A stretch of 64,000 bases of DNA from Bradyrhizobium sp. 170 (GTDB lineage Bacteria; Pseudomonadota; Alphaproteobacteria; Rhizobiales; Xanthobacteraceae), in NCBI RefSeq assembly GCF_023101085.1, contig NZ_CP064703.1:4960001-5024000 (forward strand). The letters run 5' to 3'. Positions 1-10,182 of this stretch are shown here, in pieces (within the stretch, counting starts at the first letter, position 1; every line of letters begins with the position of its first letter). The position numbers were made by a program, and so were the translations under genes. Under the pieces are notes generated by a model, which saw only the letters and a program-made list of their open reading frames with translations, was not told the origin of the DNA and ran no database searches.

Positions 1-1220
1 CCGGAGTCCATCGCGGCCTTCGCCACCGCCGGCGCGATGCGCAGGATCAGCCGCGGATCGAACGGGCTCGGGATCAGCGAGCCCGGGCCGAATCCTTGCG
101 TCTCGCCGCTGTCAAAACCCTGGGCCACTGCATCCGACGGCGGATCGCGCGCGAGCTGCGCAATCGCGTCGACCGCGGCGTGCTTCATTTCCTCGTTGAT
201 CCCGGTGGCGCCGACGTCGAGCGCGCCGCGGAAGATGAACGGGAAACACAGGACGTTGTTGACCTGGTTCGGGAAGTCGGAGCGCCCGGTGCAGATCATA
301 GCGTCGGGGCGCGCCTTGCGCGCCTCGTCCGGCATGATTTCCGGGTTCGGATTGGCCAGCGCCATCACCAGCGGCTGGTCCGCCATCGACTTGACCATGT
401 CAGGCGTCAATACGTTGGGCGCGGACAAGCCTAAGAAAATATCCGCGCCGCCGATCACATCCGCCAGCACGCGGGCATTGGTCTTCTGCGCATAGACCGC
501 CTTCCAGCGGTCCATCAGCGTATTGCGGCCCTCATGCACCACGCCGTCGATGTCGCAGACCCAGATGTTCTTGCGCTGCGCGCCCAGCGAGACCAGGAGA
601 TTCAGGCACGCGATCGCCGCTGCACCGGCGCCCGAACAGACGATCTTCACATCCGGCAGCTTCTTGCCGTTCAGCAGCAGCGCATTGACGATGGCGGCTC
701 CGACGATGATGGCGGTGCCATGCTGGTCGTCGTGGAACACCGGGATCTTCATGCGCGCCTTGAGCTGGGCCTCGATCTCGAAGCATTCCGGTCCCTTGAT
801 GTCCTCGAGATTGATGCCACCGAAGGTCGGTTCCAGCGCCGCCACCGTCTCGACCACGCGCTCGATGGTGTCGGCAGCGATTTCGATGTCGAAGACGTCG
901 ATCCCGGCGAATTTCTTGAACAGGACCGCCTTGCCTTCCATGACGGGCTTGGAGGCCAGCGGGCCGATATTGCCAAGCCCCAACACCGCGGTACCGTTGG
1001 AGACCACGGCGACCAGATTGGCCCGGGAAGTCAGCGACGCCGCTTCGGCGGGATTGTTGGCGATTTCGGTGCAGGCCGCAGCGACACCCGGCGAATAGGC
1101 CAGCGCGAGGTCGCGCTGGTTGGCGAGCGGTTTGGTGGCCTGGATCTCGAGTTTACCCGGGCGCGGCAGCCGGTGATACGCAAGCGCCGCGGAGCGGAGA
1201 TCTTCAGAATAGGACGACAT
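1..1220 (-). CDS. maeB: NADP-dependent malic enzyme, N-terminal part (cut by window edge)
   Basis: Oxidative decarboxylation of malate to pyruvate with NADP, in the cytosol. Reading leftward from the ATG at 1218-1220, the frame stays open to the edge, giving about 406 codons. It begins [17 protein letters not shown] and carries the malic-enzyme core: [25 protein letters not shown] near the start, the HDDQHGTA signature around residues 160-170, and an NAD(P)-binding [13 protein letters not shown] stretch after it. Rhizobial enzymes of this type usually carry a C-terminal phosphotransacetylase-like domain; that part would lie left of the window and cannot be seen. It is divergent from the gene at 1480. 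The family call is firm; full length is unknown. Confidence 0.9.
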   Translation of the reverse strand, partial: MSSYSEDLRSAALAYHRLPRPGKLEIQATKPLANQRDLALAYSPGVAAACTEIANNPAEAASLTSRANLVAVVSNGTAVLGLGNIGPLASKPVMEGKAVLFKKFAGIDVFDIEIAADTIERVVETVAALEPTFGGINLEDIKGPECFEIEAQLKARMKIPVFHDDQHGTAIIVGAAIVNALLLNGKKLPDVKIVCSGAGAAAIACLNLLVSLGAQRKNIWVCDIDGVVHEGRNTLMDRWKAVYAQKTNARVLADVIGGADIFLGLSAPNVLTPDMVKSMADQPLVMALANPNPEIMPDEARKARPDAMICTGRSDFPNQVNNVLCFPFIFRGALDVGATGINEEMKHAAVDAIAQLARDPPSDAVAQGFDSGETQGFGPGSLIPSPFDPRLILRIAPAVAKAAMDS

Positions 1221-1479
1221 GCACTCCCCCACGGGCTTTCTCGACCCCGAATTACTTCCGGCGGCCGGTCTTCATTCGAACCGTTAGTTTTGCGGCAGAT
1301 TGAGCCGGATGTGAAGCACGGGCAACCGCTTGGATGCAACATCCGAAAGCGTCCCCATCAACAGGGGGCATCGACGGAAAGCGCCAAAGCCGGTAGCATA
1401 TTTTCCTCCCTACCCCATCCCCTTGACCGACATATGGCAATTTTGCCTCCCGCGAATGTCGGCGTCCGGAGCACAACTA
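1221..1479. other. Divergent intergenic region, malic enzyme / anchored protein
   Basis: About 260 bases between two divergent genes. It must hold both promoters, but I could not pick a convincing -35/-10 pair. No repeat or small gene recognised. Confidence 0.4.
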
Positions 1480-3459
1480 ATGGTAAAGACACTGATGGGC
1501 TTGGCCGCCGTGGTCGTGATCGCGGTGGGCGGCTTCTTCGGCTTCGAGTTTTATACGCAGCACCGGATTGCCGGCGAAGTCGAGGCCGCGTTCGAGCAGA
1601 TCAGAGCCGGCGGCGGCAAGGCAAGCCACGGCAAGGTGTCGTTCGACCTGCGCAGCCGTACCGTCCGGATTGCCGACATCGCGACTGAATCGGCCACGCA
1701 GCCTCCCGTGAGCGTCAAGATTGCCGGTGTGACGGCGGCAGGTGTCAGCCAGCCCGATACCGCGCGTTTTTCGGCTGACAGCATTGAGGCCACCGGCACG
1801 GAGGTCAGCGTCGACATCGCTGGTCCGACTGGCGGGCGCGTCACCTACAAGACGCCGCAGATCGTCGTGAAAGACTATTCCGGCCCCGCCAGCCTGCCGG
1901 TACGGCCTGCTTCGGCCTCCCTCGTCGAGGCGTATCGGTCCGCGCTGGAGCAGTTTGCCACCGTCTCCGCATCTTCAATTACGGCGCCCACCATGGTGGG
2001 TACCATCAATAACTTCGGCACGGTTACGTCGGCTGATTTCACCTATACGGGCATTGCGCTGCGGGAGATCAGGAACGGCAAGATCGCGTCCATGCAGATC
2101 GAGCATAACGCTTTCACCGCCAACACCCAACAGGCGGGCAAGGCCGACAAATTGAGCGGCGAAATCGTCAATTTCGCTTCGCGGGATTTCGATGCCGCCG
2201 CCATTGCCGCCATCCTCGATCCGCAAAAGGCGAACGACGACAAATACTACCGCGTCTACGGTCAAACGACGGCTGGGCCCTACACCATTACGTCGGGGCA
2301 AGGCTTGCGCATGCGCATCGACGGGATGACCGTCGACGATATCAGCGTGCGGCCGTCGCGCCTGCAACTCCCGGCCCTGCTCGCGCTGATGCCGGCGGCC
2401 GGCGCCACTCCGACGCCGGCACAGGCGCGCGAGATGATGGACAAGATGGCGAATATCTATGAGGGCATGCGGGTCGGAACAGCCGAGATGCGCGACATCT
2501 CGGCGGACACGCCGGAGGGCCCGTTCAAGCTCGCCGCGGTCAGGTTCAATCTGGAAAACGGCAAGGTCGGCGAATTCGCGATTGAAGGACTCGATGGACG
2601 CTCGCCGAAGGGGCCCGTCAAGGTCGGACGCTTCGCGCTCAAATCCCTCGATATCGCTGGTCTGCTGCGAATGGTGGCGCAATTCTCCAACCCGGGACAA
2701 CCGCCGTCACCCGACAAGGCGCTGGCGCTGATTCCGCTGATCGAGGGCGTCGAACTCAAGGGCCTCATGGCGCCGTTCAAGAACACGGGCAAGCCGGTCA
2801 ACATCGATGCTTTCAGCCTGGACTGGGGCCAGTTCGTCGGTCCGATCCCGAGCAAGGCACGACTGACGATGAAAATGTCGGCCCCGTTCGATGCGAGCGA
2901 TCCCGGACAGAAGGTGCTGGTTGCAGGCGGCCTGGACAGGGCGGCGGTCGACCTCGATCTCGGCGCAGCCTGGACGGAAGCCTCCGGCGCATTCGCGCTG
3001 GAGCCAGTGGCACTCGAAATCGGCGGCCTCCTGAAGGCATCGGCGCGGGTTTCGCTCGCCAATGTGCCAAAGGGGGTATTCTCGGCCGACCCGGCCAAGG
3101 CGATAGCCGCGGCGGCGCAACTCGAAGCTGGCGCTGTCGAACTCACGGTACGCGATACCGGCGGCGTCGATCTCGCGTTCGCGCAATATGCCCGGACGCT
3201 GGCCGTCAGTCGCGATGCCGCACGGCGGAGGTTTGTCGATGAAATGAGGGCCAACGGCGAAAAAGCAGCGGCCGACAATCCTGACATGGTGGCTGCCGTG
3301 CATGCGCTGGCCCGCTTTCTCGAGGGCCCGGGGCAAACGCTGATCATCAAGCTGACACCGCGCGCCAAAGTGCCGGCGCTGCAGCTCATCCAGCTGTTGA
3401 AGACTGATCCGGTCATTGCGCTGTCGCAATTCCGGATCGAGACTTCGACGGGACTGTGA
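1480..3459 (+). CDS. Large membrane-anchored protein of unknown function
   Basis: 659 residues from the ATG at 1480, chosen because GGAG lies 8 bases upstream and because it puts a single hydrophobic segment (residues 4-21, rich in Val, Ala and Gly) at the very N-terminus, as in an anchored or exported protein. The rest is a long soluble region with repeated beta-type stretches and no catalytic motif that I recognise. A longer reading from 1330 or 1456 is possible, but would bury the signal segment. It is followed by convergent aspS with only 13 bases between. Probably a conserved periplasmic or envelope protein of the Bradyrhizobium group; no function is assigned. Confidence 0.75.
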   Translation: MVKTLMGLAAVVVIAVGGFFGFEFYTQHRIAGEVEAAFEQIRAGGGKASHGKVSFDLRSRTVRIADIATESATQPPVSVKIAGVTAAGVSQPDTARFSADSIEATGTEVSVDIAGPTGGRVTYKTPQIVVKDYSGPASLPVRPASASLVEAYRSALEQFATVSASSITAPTMVGTINNFGTVTSADFTYTGIALREIRNGKIASMQIEHNAFTANTQQAGKADKLSGEIVNFASRDFDAAAIAAILDPQKANDDKYYRVYGQTTAGPYTITSGQGLRMRIDGMTVDDISVRPSRLQLPALLALMPAAGATPTPAQAREMMDKMANIYEGMRVGTAEMRDISADTPEGPFKLAAVRFNLENGKVGEFAIEGLDGRSPKGPVKVGRFALKSLDIAGLLRMVAQFSNPGQPPSPDKALALIPLIEGVELKGLMAPFKNTGKPVNIDAFSLDWGQFVGPIPSKARLTMKMSAPFDASDPGQKVLVAGGLDRAAVDLDLGAAWTEASGAFALEPVALEIGGLLKASARVSLANVPKGVFSADPAKAIAAAAQLEAGAVELTVRDTGGVDLAFAQYARTLAVSRDAARRRFVDEMRANGEKAAADNPDMVAAVHALARFLEGPGQTLIIKLTPRAKVPALQLIQLLKTDPVIALSQFRIETSTGL

Positions 3460-3472
3460 GCTACCGCGAGTC

Positions 3473-5248
3473 CTATGTCTTGTCCGGCAAATTGAGCCGG
3501 ACATGGAGCTCGCGGAGCTGCTTGGTCGTGACCTCCGATGGCGCGCCCATCAGCAGGTCCACGGCCTGCTGGTTCATCGGGAACAGCGAGATTTCACGCA
3601 GGTTCGTGGTGCCGCATAGCAGCATCACGATGCGGTCGACGCCGGCCGCCATGCCGCCATGCGGCGGGGCGCCGTACTGGAACGCGCGATACATGCCGCC
3701 GAAACGCTCGACGACATCCTTCTCGCCATAGCCCGCGATCTCGAACGCCTTCACCATCGCCTCGGGGCGGTGGTTACGAATACCGCCGGAAGCGATCTCG
3801 TAGCCGTTGCAGGTGATGTCGTACTGGAACGCCTTGATAGTCAGCGGATCCTGCCCGTTGAGCGCATCGAGGCCGCCCTGCGGCATCGAGAACGGGTTGT
3901 GCGAGAAATCGACCTTCTTGTCTTCCTCGTTGTACTCGTACATCGGGAAGTCGACGACCCAGGCGAGTTCGAACCGATCCTTGTCGATCAGGTTCAATTC
4001 CTCACCGAGCTTGGTGCGGGCCAACCCTGAAAACTTCCAGAATTTTTCCGGATCGCCTGCGACGAAGAAAGCCGCATCGCCCTCCTTCAAGCCGAGTTGC
4101 GTGCGGATCGCAGCCGTCCGCTCCGCGCCGATGTTGTTGGCCAAGGGACCCGCGCCCTCGCCGCCTTCGCGCCACATGATGTAGCCGAGGCCAGGCTGGC
4201 CTTCGCCTTGCGCCCACGAATTCATGCGGTCGCAGAACGCGCGTGATCCACCGCCCGTGCCCGGGATCGCCCAGACCTGGTTCTTCGGATCTTCCAGCAT
4301 CCGCGCGAACACCTTGAAGCCGGAGCCGCGGAAGTGCTCGGAGACGTCCTGCATGATGATCGGGTTACGCAGGTCGGGCTTGTCGCTGCCGTATTTCTTC
4401 AGCGCTTCGGCGAACGGAATGCGCGGCCAGCCTTTTGTCACCGGCTTGCCCTTGGCGAAATCCTCGAACACGCCCGTGATGACAGGCTCCATCGCCGCAA
4501 AAACATCTTCTTGCGTGACAAAGCTCATCTCGACGTCGAGCTGATAAAACTCGCCCGGCAGGCGGTCGGCGCGCGGGTCCTCGTCGCGGAAGCATGGCGC
4601 GATCTGGAAGTAGCGGTCGAAGCCACTCATCATCAGGAGCTGCTTGTACTGCTGCGGCGCCTGCGGCAGCGCGTAGAATTTTCCGGGATGGATGCGTGAC
4701 GGCACCAGAAAATCCCGCGCTCCTTCCGGCGAGGACGCCGTCAGGATCGGGGTCTGGAACTCGAAGAAGCCCTGCTCCTTCATCCGCTTGCGCATGGAAT
4801 CGACGATCGCGCCGCGGGTCATGATGTTCTGGTGCAGCTTCTCGCGACGGAGGTCGAGGAAACGGTACTTAAGCCTGATGTCTTCAGGATATTCCTGCTC
4901 GCCGAACACCGGCAGCGGCAGCTCGGCCGCTGGTCCCAGCACCTCGATCTCGCTGACATAGACTTCGACCATGCCAGTCGGCAGTTCCGGATTGTCGGTG
5001 CCTTCGGGGCGGCGGCGAAGCTTGCCGTCGATCCGCACCACCCATTCCGAGCGGAACTTTTCGACGTCCTTGAACGCCGGCGAATCCGGGTCGGCCACGC
5101 ATTGGGTCAGCCCGTAATGATCGCGCAGATCGATGAACAGCACGCCGCCATGGTCGCGGATGCGATGGCACCAGCCGGAAAGGCGGATGGTTTGGCCGAT
5201 GTCGCTCTCGCGGAGCGCACCGCATGTATGTGACCGGTAGCGATGCAT
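3473..5248 (-). CDS. aspS: Aspartyl-tRNA synthetase
   Basis: Charges tRNA with aspartate in the cytosol. The 591 residues match the usual length of bacterial AspRS. Seen in order: the N-terminal OB-fold anticodon-binding domain ([22 protein letters not shown]), class II motif 2 around [10 protein letters not shown], the bacterial GAD insertion, and the C-terminal motif 3 region [13 protein letters not shown]. Alphaproteobacterial enzymes are often non-discriminating, acylating tRNA-Asn too for GatCAB; the sequence alone does not settle this here. The ATG at 5246-5248 is the natural start. Divergent from selO. Confidence 0.97.
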   Translation of the reverse strand: MHRYRSHTCGALRESDIGQTIRLSGWCHRIRDHGGVLFIDLRDHYGLTQCVADPDSPAFKDVEKFRSEWVVRIDGKLRRRPEGTDNPELPTGMVEVYVSEIEVLGPAAELPLPVFGEQEYPEDIRLKYRFLDLRREKLHQNIMTRGAIVDSMRKRMKEQGFFEFQTPILTASSPEGARDFLVPSRIHPGKFYALPQAPQQYKQLLMMSGFDRYFQIAPCFRDEDPRADRLPGEFYQLDVEMSFVTQEDVFAAMEPVITGVFEDFAKGKPVTKGWPRIPFAEALKKYGSDKPDLRNPIIMQDVSEHFRGSGFKVFARMLEDPKNQVWAIPGTGGGSRAFCDRMNSWAQGEGQPGLGYIMWREGGEGAGPLANNIGAERTAAIRTQLGLKEGDAAFFVAGDPEKFWKFSGLARTKLGEELNLIDKDRFELAWVVDFPMYEYNEEDKKVDFSHNPFSMPQGGLDALNGQDPLTIKAFQYDITCNGYEIASGGIRNHRPEAMVKAFEIAGYGEKDVVERFGGMYRAFQYGAPPHGGMAAGVDRIVMLLCGTTNLREISLFPMNQQAVDLLMGAPSEVTTKQLRELHVRLNLPDKT

Positions 5249-5438
5249 GGAATTCCCAAAAACAGATGTCGGAGGTCAGAATCGGGGCCAAAGGCCGCGC
5301 GAATTGCGGGAGGGTTTACCCGACGGCGCGAGGTGCGGCAACCAATGGCGGGGCTTGTTTTGGGCCCGAAACGCGAGATTTCCGCCCGCACCGGCCCGAA
5401 CTGTTTGCCTATTCCGTGCCCGCGCCTATCTTTGGGTC

Positions 5439-6911
5439 ATGACCGTCCATTTCCCGTTCCAAAACACCTATTCGGCGCTGCCGGCGAGCTTTTTCGCCCG
5501 CGTGGCCCCTACCCCGGTCGCCGCCCCGCGGCTGATCAAGTTGAACCGGGCCCTGGCCGTCCATCTCGGGCTTGATCCCGACGTGCTGGCGACCCCGGAA
5601 GGGGCGGAAATCCTCGCCGGAAAACGGCTGCCCGACGGCGCCGACCCGATCGCGATGGCCTATGCCGGCCACCAGTTCGGGCAGTTTGTGCCCCAGCTCG
5701 GCGACGGCCGCGCTATCCTGCTCGGCGAGGTCATCGACAAGGACGGCATCCGCCGCGATATCCAGCTCAAGGGAAGCGGGCCTACGCCATTCTCGCGCCG
5801 GGGCGACGGCCGCGCCGCGCTCGGCCCGGTCTTGCGCGAATACATCGTCAGCGAGGCGATGTTTGCATTAGGCATCCCCACCACCCGCTCACTGGCCGCC
5901 GTGACCTCCGGCGAGAACGTGATGCGCGAGACCATGCTGCCCGGCGCGGTGCTCACCCGCGTTGCCGCAAGCCATATCCGCGTCGGCACCTTCCAGTTCT
6001 TCGCCGCGCGCGGTGACACCGATGGCGTGCGCCAACTCGCCGACCACGTCATCGCCAGGCATTACCCGGACATCGCCAAGGCCGAGCGCCCCTATCACGC
6101 GCTGCTCGAAGGCGTCGTCGCCCGCCAGGCCGATCTGGTCGCGCGCTGGCTCCTGGTCGGCTTCATCCACGGCGTCATGAACACCGACAACACGTCCATA
6201 TCGGGCGAGACCATCGATTACGGCCCCTGCGCGTTCATGGACGAATACAACCCGGCGCAGGTGTTCTCCTCGATCGACGAAATGGGCCGCTACGCCTACG
6301 CCAACCAGCCGCGCATCGCGCTGTGGAATCTGACGCGGCTCGCCGAATGCCTGCTGCCGCTGTTTTCGGACGAGCAGGACAAGGCGATCGAACAGGCGCA
6401 ATTCATCCTCGGCGAATTCGCCGAGAAATTCACCGCCGCCTATCAGTCAGGCCTGCGCAAAAAGATCGGCTTGTTCACCGCGCGCGACGGCGACGAAGCT
6501 CTGGTGCAGGACCTTTTGGATGCGATGGCGAAGAACCAGGCCGACTTCACCCTCACCTTCCGCCGCCTGAGCGATGCCGCTGCGGGTGCCGACAACGACA
6601 GCGTCAGGGCTCAGTTCACCGATCCCACAGCCTTCGACGAATGGGCCGCGCGATGGCGCCAGCGCCTCGCGGACGAGTCGCAATCCGCCGCCGAGCGACA
6701 GGCCGCAATGCGCGCGGTCAACCCGGCCTTCATCCCGCGCAACCACCGCGTCGAAGCCGTGATCGCGGCGGCCGTGAACAACGACTACGCGCCGTTCGAG
6801 GAATTGCTGACGGTGCTGTCGATGCCGTTCGAGGACCAGCCGACGTACGCGGCCTACACAGAGCCGCCGCTGCCGGAACAGCGCGTGCTGCAGACGTTTT
6901 GCGGGACGTGA
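5439..6911 (+). CDS. selO: Protein adenylyltransferase SelO (YdiU family)
   Basis: Pseudokinase-fold enzyme that transfers AMP from ATP to Ser, Thr or Tyr of target proteins and is linked to oxidative stress. From the ATG at 5439 it gives 490 residues, close to the E. coli protein. The start [19 protein letters not shown] is family-typical; the in-frame extension back to 5247 has no family character. Core motifs seen include [21 protein letters not shown] and [13 protein letters not shown]. The protein ends FCGT, so a Cys sits third from the end, where vertebrate SELENOO has selenocysteine. Upstream 5249-5438 is non-coding and shared with aspS. Confidence 0.95.
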   Translation: MTVHFPFQNTYSALPASFFARVAPTPVAAPRLIKLNRALAVHLGLDPDVLATPEGAEILAGKRLPDGADPIAMAYAGHQFGQFVPQLGDGRAILLGEVIDKDGIRRDIQLKGSGPTPFSRRGDGRAALGPVLREYIVSEAMFALGIPTTRSLAAVTSGENVMRETMLPGAVLTRVAASHIRVGTFQFFAARGDTDGVRQLADHVIARHYPDIAKAERPYHALLEGVVARQADLVARWLLVGFIHGVMNTDNTSISGETIDYGPCAFMDEYNPAQVFSSIDEMGRYAYANQPRIALWNLTRLAECLLPLFSDEQDKAIEQAQFILGEFAEKFTAAYQSGLRKKIGLFTARDGDEALVQDLLDAMAKNQADFTLTFRRLSDAAAGADNDSVRAQFTDPTAFDEWAARWRQRLADESQSAAERQAAMRAVNPAFIPRNHRVEAVIAAAVNNDYAPFEELLTVLSMPFEDQPTYAAYTEPPLPEQRVLQTFCGT

Positions 6912-7030
6912 GTCACTAACCCTTCCACGTCGAGCGTAGCGAAGCAATCCATGCCGCCCAGGAGGTGAAGTGTGGATTGCTTCGTCCGCTTCGCTCCTCG
7001 CAATGACGTTTTGGGGTGTCTCCCGGTCCC
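6912..7030. repeat. Dispersed inverted repeat (GAAGCAATCCA type)
   Basis: GAAGCAATCCA at 6941-6951 faces TGGATTGCTTC at 6973-6983, each flanked by AGCGTAGC or CGCTTCGCT. I remember this motif as a common intergenic repeat in Bradyrhizobium genomes. It lies just after selO and may form a transcript-end hairpin. Confidence 0.65.
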
Positions 7031-7153
7031 GTTAACCGCAATCCTTAAGCGCCCGTCCACCATCCGCGCATGCGCACCTCGCCAAGTTCCTCAGATTAAG
7101 AAACGGTCAACGCGCTCCCCGCAATTCTATTGGTTTACTCGGGGAGAATTGCC

Positions 7154-7264
7154 GTGGACGCCTTTGCCTTCGAATTCATGGGAATGGTGATGATTGGGCT
7201 CTGTCTCGTCGTGCTCGCGATCCCGTCAGGCCGTCGACGGTCGCGGCGCGTCCGGTACGAGTAG
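7154..7264 (+). CDS. Candidate 36-residue membrane protein
   Basis: A GTG at 7154 opens a 37-codon frame. It is preceded by a strong Shine-Dalgarno (GGGGAGA, 7141-7147) at 6-base spacing. The product has an acidic start (VDAFAFEF), one hydrophobic segment of about 16 residues ([14 protein letters not shown]) and a basic tail ending in [10 protein letters not shown]. That is a coherent layout for a single-pass inner-membrane peptide with its positive end in the cytoplasm. No family recognised. The RBS and topology are the main support. Confidence 0.5.
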   Translation: MDAFAFEFMGMVMIGLCLVVLAIPSGRRRSRRVRYE

Positions 7265-7524
7265 CCCTGCCTCCGTACCCAAAAAGGCTTGCAATCCCGT
7301 GTGCGGCGCCTGGCGATTGGTCGCCGGCCGCCTCCGGAAACCGGATGTCCGGGCGCCTGACCGAAAATCGCCCCCACGCGCGCCTGCCGCCTATGGCAAT
7401 CCGCCCGCCAAACGACGCAAAAAAGCCGTGCTCAGGCTCAAATGCAGCGCTCAAATCCCGCCCAACACCCTTGACATATCAGCGTTTTCGGCAGAACGCC
7501 TGTCCGACGCGTCATGGATTGTTC

Positions 7525-8673
7525 ATGGATCTGATTACCACCACTTCCGACCTCGCCGCTGCCTGCTCCCGGCTCGCCCAGCACAAGGTCATCACCGTCG
7601 ACACCGAGTTCCTGCGGGAGACGACCTACTATCCCCTGCTCTGCGTCGTGCAGATGGCGAGCGCGGACGAGGCCGTCGTGATCGACACGCTGGCGCCCGG
7701 CATCGACCTCAAGCCGTTCTTCGAACTGATGGGCAACGAGGCGGTGCTGAAGGTGTTTCACGCCGCCCGCCAGGACATCGAAATCGTCTGGCACCAGTCC
7801 GGCACCATTCCGCACCCGATCTTCGATACCCAGGTCGCGGCCATGGTGCTGGGTTATGGCGACAGCATCGCCTATGACCAGCTCGTCGAGCGCGTCACCG
7901 GTCACCGGCCGGACAAGACCCATCGCTTCACCGACTGGTCGCGCCGGCCGCTGACGCCGGAGCAGATGCATTACGCGGTCTCCGACGTCACCCATTTGCG
8001 CGACGTGTTTGCGGCGCTCGATGCCGACCTGAAGAAGCGCGGCCGCAGCGACTGGGTCAGCGAGGAGATGGAAGTCCTGACCTCGCCCCGGACCTACGAT
8101 TTCCACCCGGAGCGCGCCTGGGAGCGGCTCAAGACACGCGTGCGCAAGCCGAAGGAGCTCGCGGTGCTGATGGAAGTCGCGGCCTGGCGCGAGCAGGAAG
8201 CGCAAAGCCGCGACGTGCCGCGCTCGCGCGTGCTGAAGGACGATGCGGTCGGCGACATCGCCACCCACGCCCCGACCTCACTGGAGCGCCTCGCCAGCCT
8301 GCGCTCGCTGCCAAAAGGTTTTGACCGCTCCAAATGGGGCACCGACATCATCGCCGCCGTGCAGCGCGGCCTCGCCCGCGATCCGCATACCCTGCCGAAG
8401 ATCGAAAAGCCGCGCGGCAATTCGAATGGCGCTGCGACAGTCGAGCTCCTGAAAGTGCTGCTGCGGATGACGTCGGAACGCCACGCCGTCGCCAGCAAGG
8501 TCATTGCCACCGTCGACGATCTCGACCAGATCGCCGCCGACGACCAGGCCGACGTCGCCGCGCTCCACGGCTGGCGCCGCGAATTGTTCGGCGAAGCAGC
8601 CCTGGCGCTGAAACACGGCCGGCTGGCGCTCGCGATCGAAAAAGGCCGCGTCGTCAGGGTGGATCGGGCGTAG
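7525..8673 (+). CDS. rnd: Ribonuclease D
   Basis: 3'-5' exoribonuclease of the DEDD superfamily acting in tRNA 3' maturation. The ATG at 7525 gives 382 residues with [17 protein letters not shown] at the start. Exo I is seen in [15 protein letters not shown], exo II around [11 protein letters not shown], and exo III around [14 protein letters not shown], followed by an HRDC domain over roughly residues 210-290 ([16 protein letters not shown] onward). Length is family-typical. The region upstream (7265-7524) has no other supported gene. Confidence 0.93.
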   Translation: MDLITTTSDLAAACSRLAQHKVITVDTEFLRETTYYPLLCVVQMASADEAVVIDTLAPGIDLKPFFELMGNEAVLKVFHAARQDIEIVWHQSGTIPHPIFDTQVAAMVLGYGDSIAYDQLVERVTGHRPDKTHRFTDWSRRPLTPEQMHYAVSDVTHLRDVFAALDADLKKRGRSDWVSEEMEVLTSPRTYDFHPERAWERLKTRVRKPKELAVLMEVAAWREQEAQSRDVPRSRVLKDDAVGDIATHAPTSLERLASLRSLPKGFDRSKWGTDIIAAVQRGLARDPHTLPKIEKPRGNSNGAATVELLKVLLRMTSERHAVASKVIATVDDLDQIAADDQADVAALHGWRRELFGEAALALKHGRLALAIEKGRVVRVDRA

Positions 8674-8686
8674 GGCGCCCCCCTTA

Positions 8687-8819
8687 CCTCGCCCCGCTTG
8701 CGGGGAGAGGTCGGATCGCTCTCGCGATCCGGGTGAGGGGGTACAGGTCGATCAACGAACACCACCTTCGCGGATAGAGCCCCTCACCCCAACCCTCTCC
8801 CCGCAAGAGCGGGGCGAGG
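8687..8819. terminator. Long inverted repeat between convergent genes, probable bidirectional terminator
   Basis: CCTCGCCCC-CTTGCGGGGAGAGG (8687-8710) and CCTCTCCCCGCAAGAG-GGGGCGAGG (8794-8819) are near-perfect reverse complements, with GGGTGAGGGG / CCCCTCACCC as a second inner pair. The element sits between convergent rnd and the barrel protein. I remember similar elements between many Bradyrhizobium genes. Confidence 0.7.
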
Positions 8820-8826
8820 GAGCAAA

Positions 8827-9975
8827 CTACCACTTGAACTCCAGCCCCACGGTGCCCTGATGCGACTGCATCGCGGCGCGTAATTTGGCGTCGTAATTGA
8901 CGTAGAGCCGCGCGGTATTGGTGAGGCTCAGCGATGCGGACGCGCCGGTATCGAGGCCGTACCGGCTCTCGCCGATACCCTGGAACGTAATGCTCTGCAC
9001 GCCCTGGCTGACGGTGATGTCGGAGAAATTCTGCACGACATTGTCGACGAACTTGCCGTAGCCCGACAGGTCGAAAATCTTGCCGTCGAATATCCAGTAA
9101 TGGCCGAGCTCCGCGCCGATCAAGAGACGCCCGCGCTGCACGGTCGCGCCCGTCGCCGTCACGGGATCGAGGCCGCCGATCTCCTGCAGCGAGCCGGTCT
9201 GGGCGCGGACATATTCGAACGCGGCCTTGGGCACGATGCGGCCCTGGTCCCTGGTCCAGTAATAGCTGATCTCGCTCAGGACGCCGTCAAGCTTCGCGCT
9301 GTATCCGGCGGTCGCAATTCCAAGCCCGGTGTCGCGGAGCGAATTGATGTTGCCGAAACCGTGCACCACCGCGCTGGCCCAGGTCCACGGCCCGCTGTCG
9401 ACAGAGGCCGTGAAACCGATCTGGGTCAGGTCGATCGTCGCCGATTGCAGCGCCAGCGGAATATCGATCGCGGAGCGGCTCTGGTCGACGGAAAAGCCGA
9501 TATTGATGCCCGGCGCCACCCGCGCGCCGATCCCGGCCACACCGCCCCAGGTCTTTCTGCTATCGCCGACGAAATCGCCGATCGCGCCGGTCTTCATATG
9601 GTTCCCGTAGCCTTCGAACCAGGTCCGGTAGCGTGGCGCTTCGGTGTTCTCGGAGGCACCGCCGCCGCCCGGATTGGTCCGCTGCAGGCGATTGAAGCCG
9701 TTGCTCGACTGGTTGCCCAGCCGTTCCAGGAAATTGCTGCCGAGATTGGTCACCGCCGCGCCCGACGACACCGTCGAATTAATCACCGTAGGCGTCGGAC
9801 TGGGCGTCGGTGAAGGCGTGGGGGTCGGGGTGGGTGTCGGCGTTGGCGATTGCGCCTGCGCGGCAGACATGATGCCGATGAGAACAAACGCAATCGCGAC
9901 CAGTCGCGCGAGCGCGCCACCGGTCCCGATTTTTCGCGCTCGCCAAAGCCGCGATGAGCAGCGCATGCAATCCAT
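8827..9975 (-). CDS. Outer-membrane beta-barrel protein, autotransporter-type, with Thr-Pro linker
   Basis: 382 residues from the ATG at 9973-9975. ATG 9966 and a TTG at 10023 are alternatives, and the RBS is weak for all of them. Layout: a signal peptide ending near residue 41 (SAAQA), a (Thr/Ser-Pro) repeat over residues 43-63, a short Ser/Asn/Gln-rich linker, then a barrel region of alternating hydrophobic strands from about residue 120. The last residue pair is Lys-Trp, as expected for a terminal aromatic recognised by BAM. There is no room for a passenger domain, so this is a barrel-only member of the autotransporter beta-domain class. Function unknown. Confidence 0.8.
   Translation of the reverse strand: MDCMRCSSRLWRARKIGTGGALARLVAIAFVLIGIMSAAQAQSPTPTPTPTPTPSPTPSPTPTVINSTVSSGAAVTNLGSNFLERLGNQSSNGFNRLQRTNPGGGGASENTEAPRYRTWFEGYGNHMKTGAIGDFVGDSRKTWGGVAGIGARVAPGINIGFSVDQSRSAIDIPLALQSATIDLTQIGFTASVDSGPWTWASAVVHGFGNINSLRDTGLGIATAGYSAKLDGVLSEISYYWTRDQGRIVPKAAFEYVRAQTGSLQEIGGLDPVTATGATVQRGRLLIGAELGHYWIFDGKIFDLSGYGKFVDNVVQNFSDITVSQGVQSITFQGIGESRYGLDTGASASLSLTNTARLYVNYDAKLRAAMQSHQGTVGLEFKW
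9787..9849 (-). repeat. Hexanucleotide repeat coding for (Thr/Ser-Pro)n
   Basis: A run of 6-base units (ACCCCC, ACGCCG, AGTCCG variants on the coding strand) encodes about ten Thr-Pro or Ser-Pro pairs. Unit gain or loss keeps frame, so linker length could vary between strains. Confidence 0.8.
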
Positions 9976-10182
9976 TCCCAAAGGCAAAAGCGCCGGCCCG
10001 AAAAATGCGCAAATCCCGATCAACCGGAGCGATTTGCCCCCAGTTCGCCGGAGGGGTCAATCGGTTAGCCCCCCGGCGTGCCGCCGAATACGCATCATTG
10101 TTGTTCGGCTGCCACAGCTCGCGCGACACTGCGACCACGTTTCCGGCAGTCGTCAAACCTTGCGAACGCCCTGCCCCGACAT

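Noticed and set aside
534..1688. 384-residue plus-strand reading frame
   Set aside because: Antisense to malic enzyme and overlapping the next gene; Arg/Gly/Asp-rich composition typical of high-GC shadow frames.
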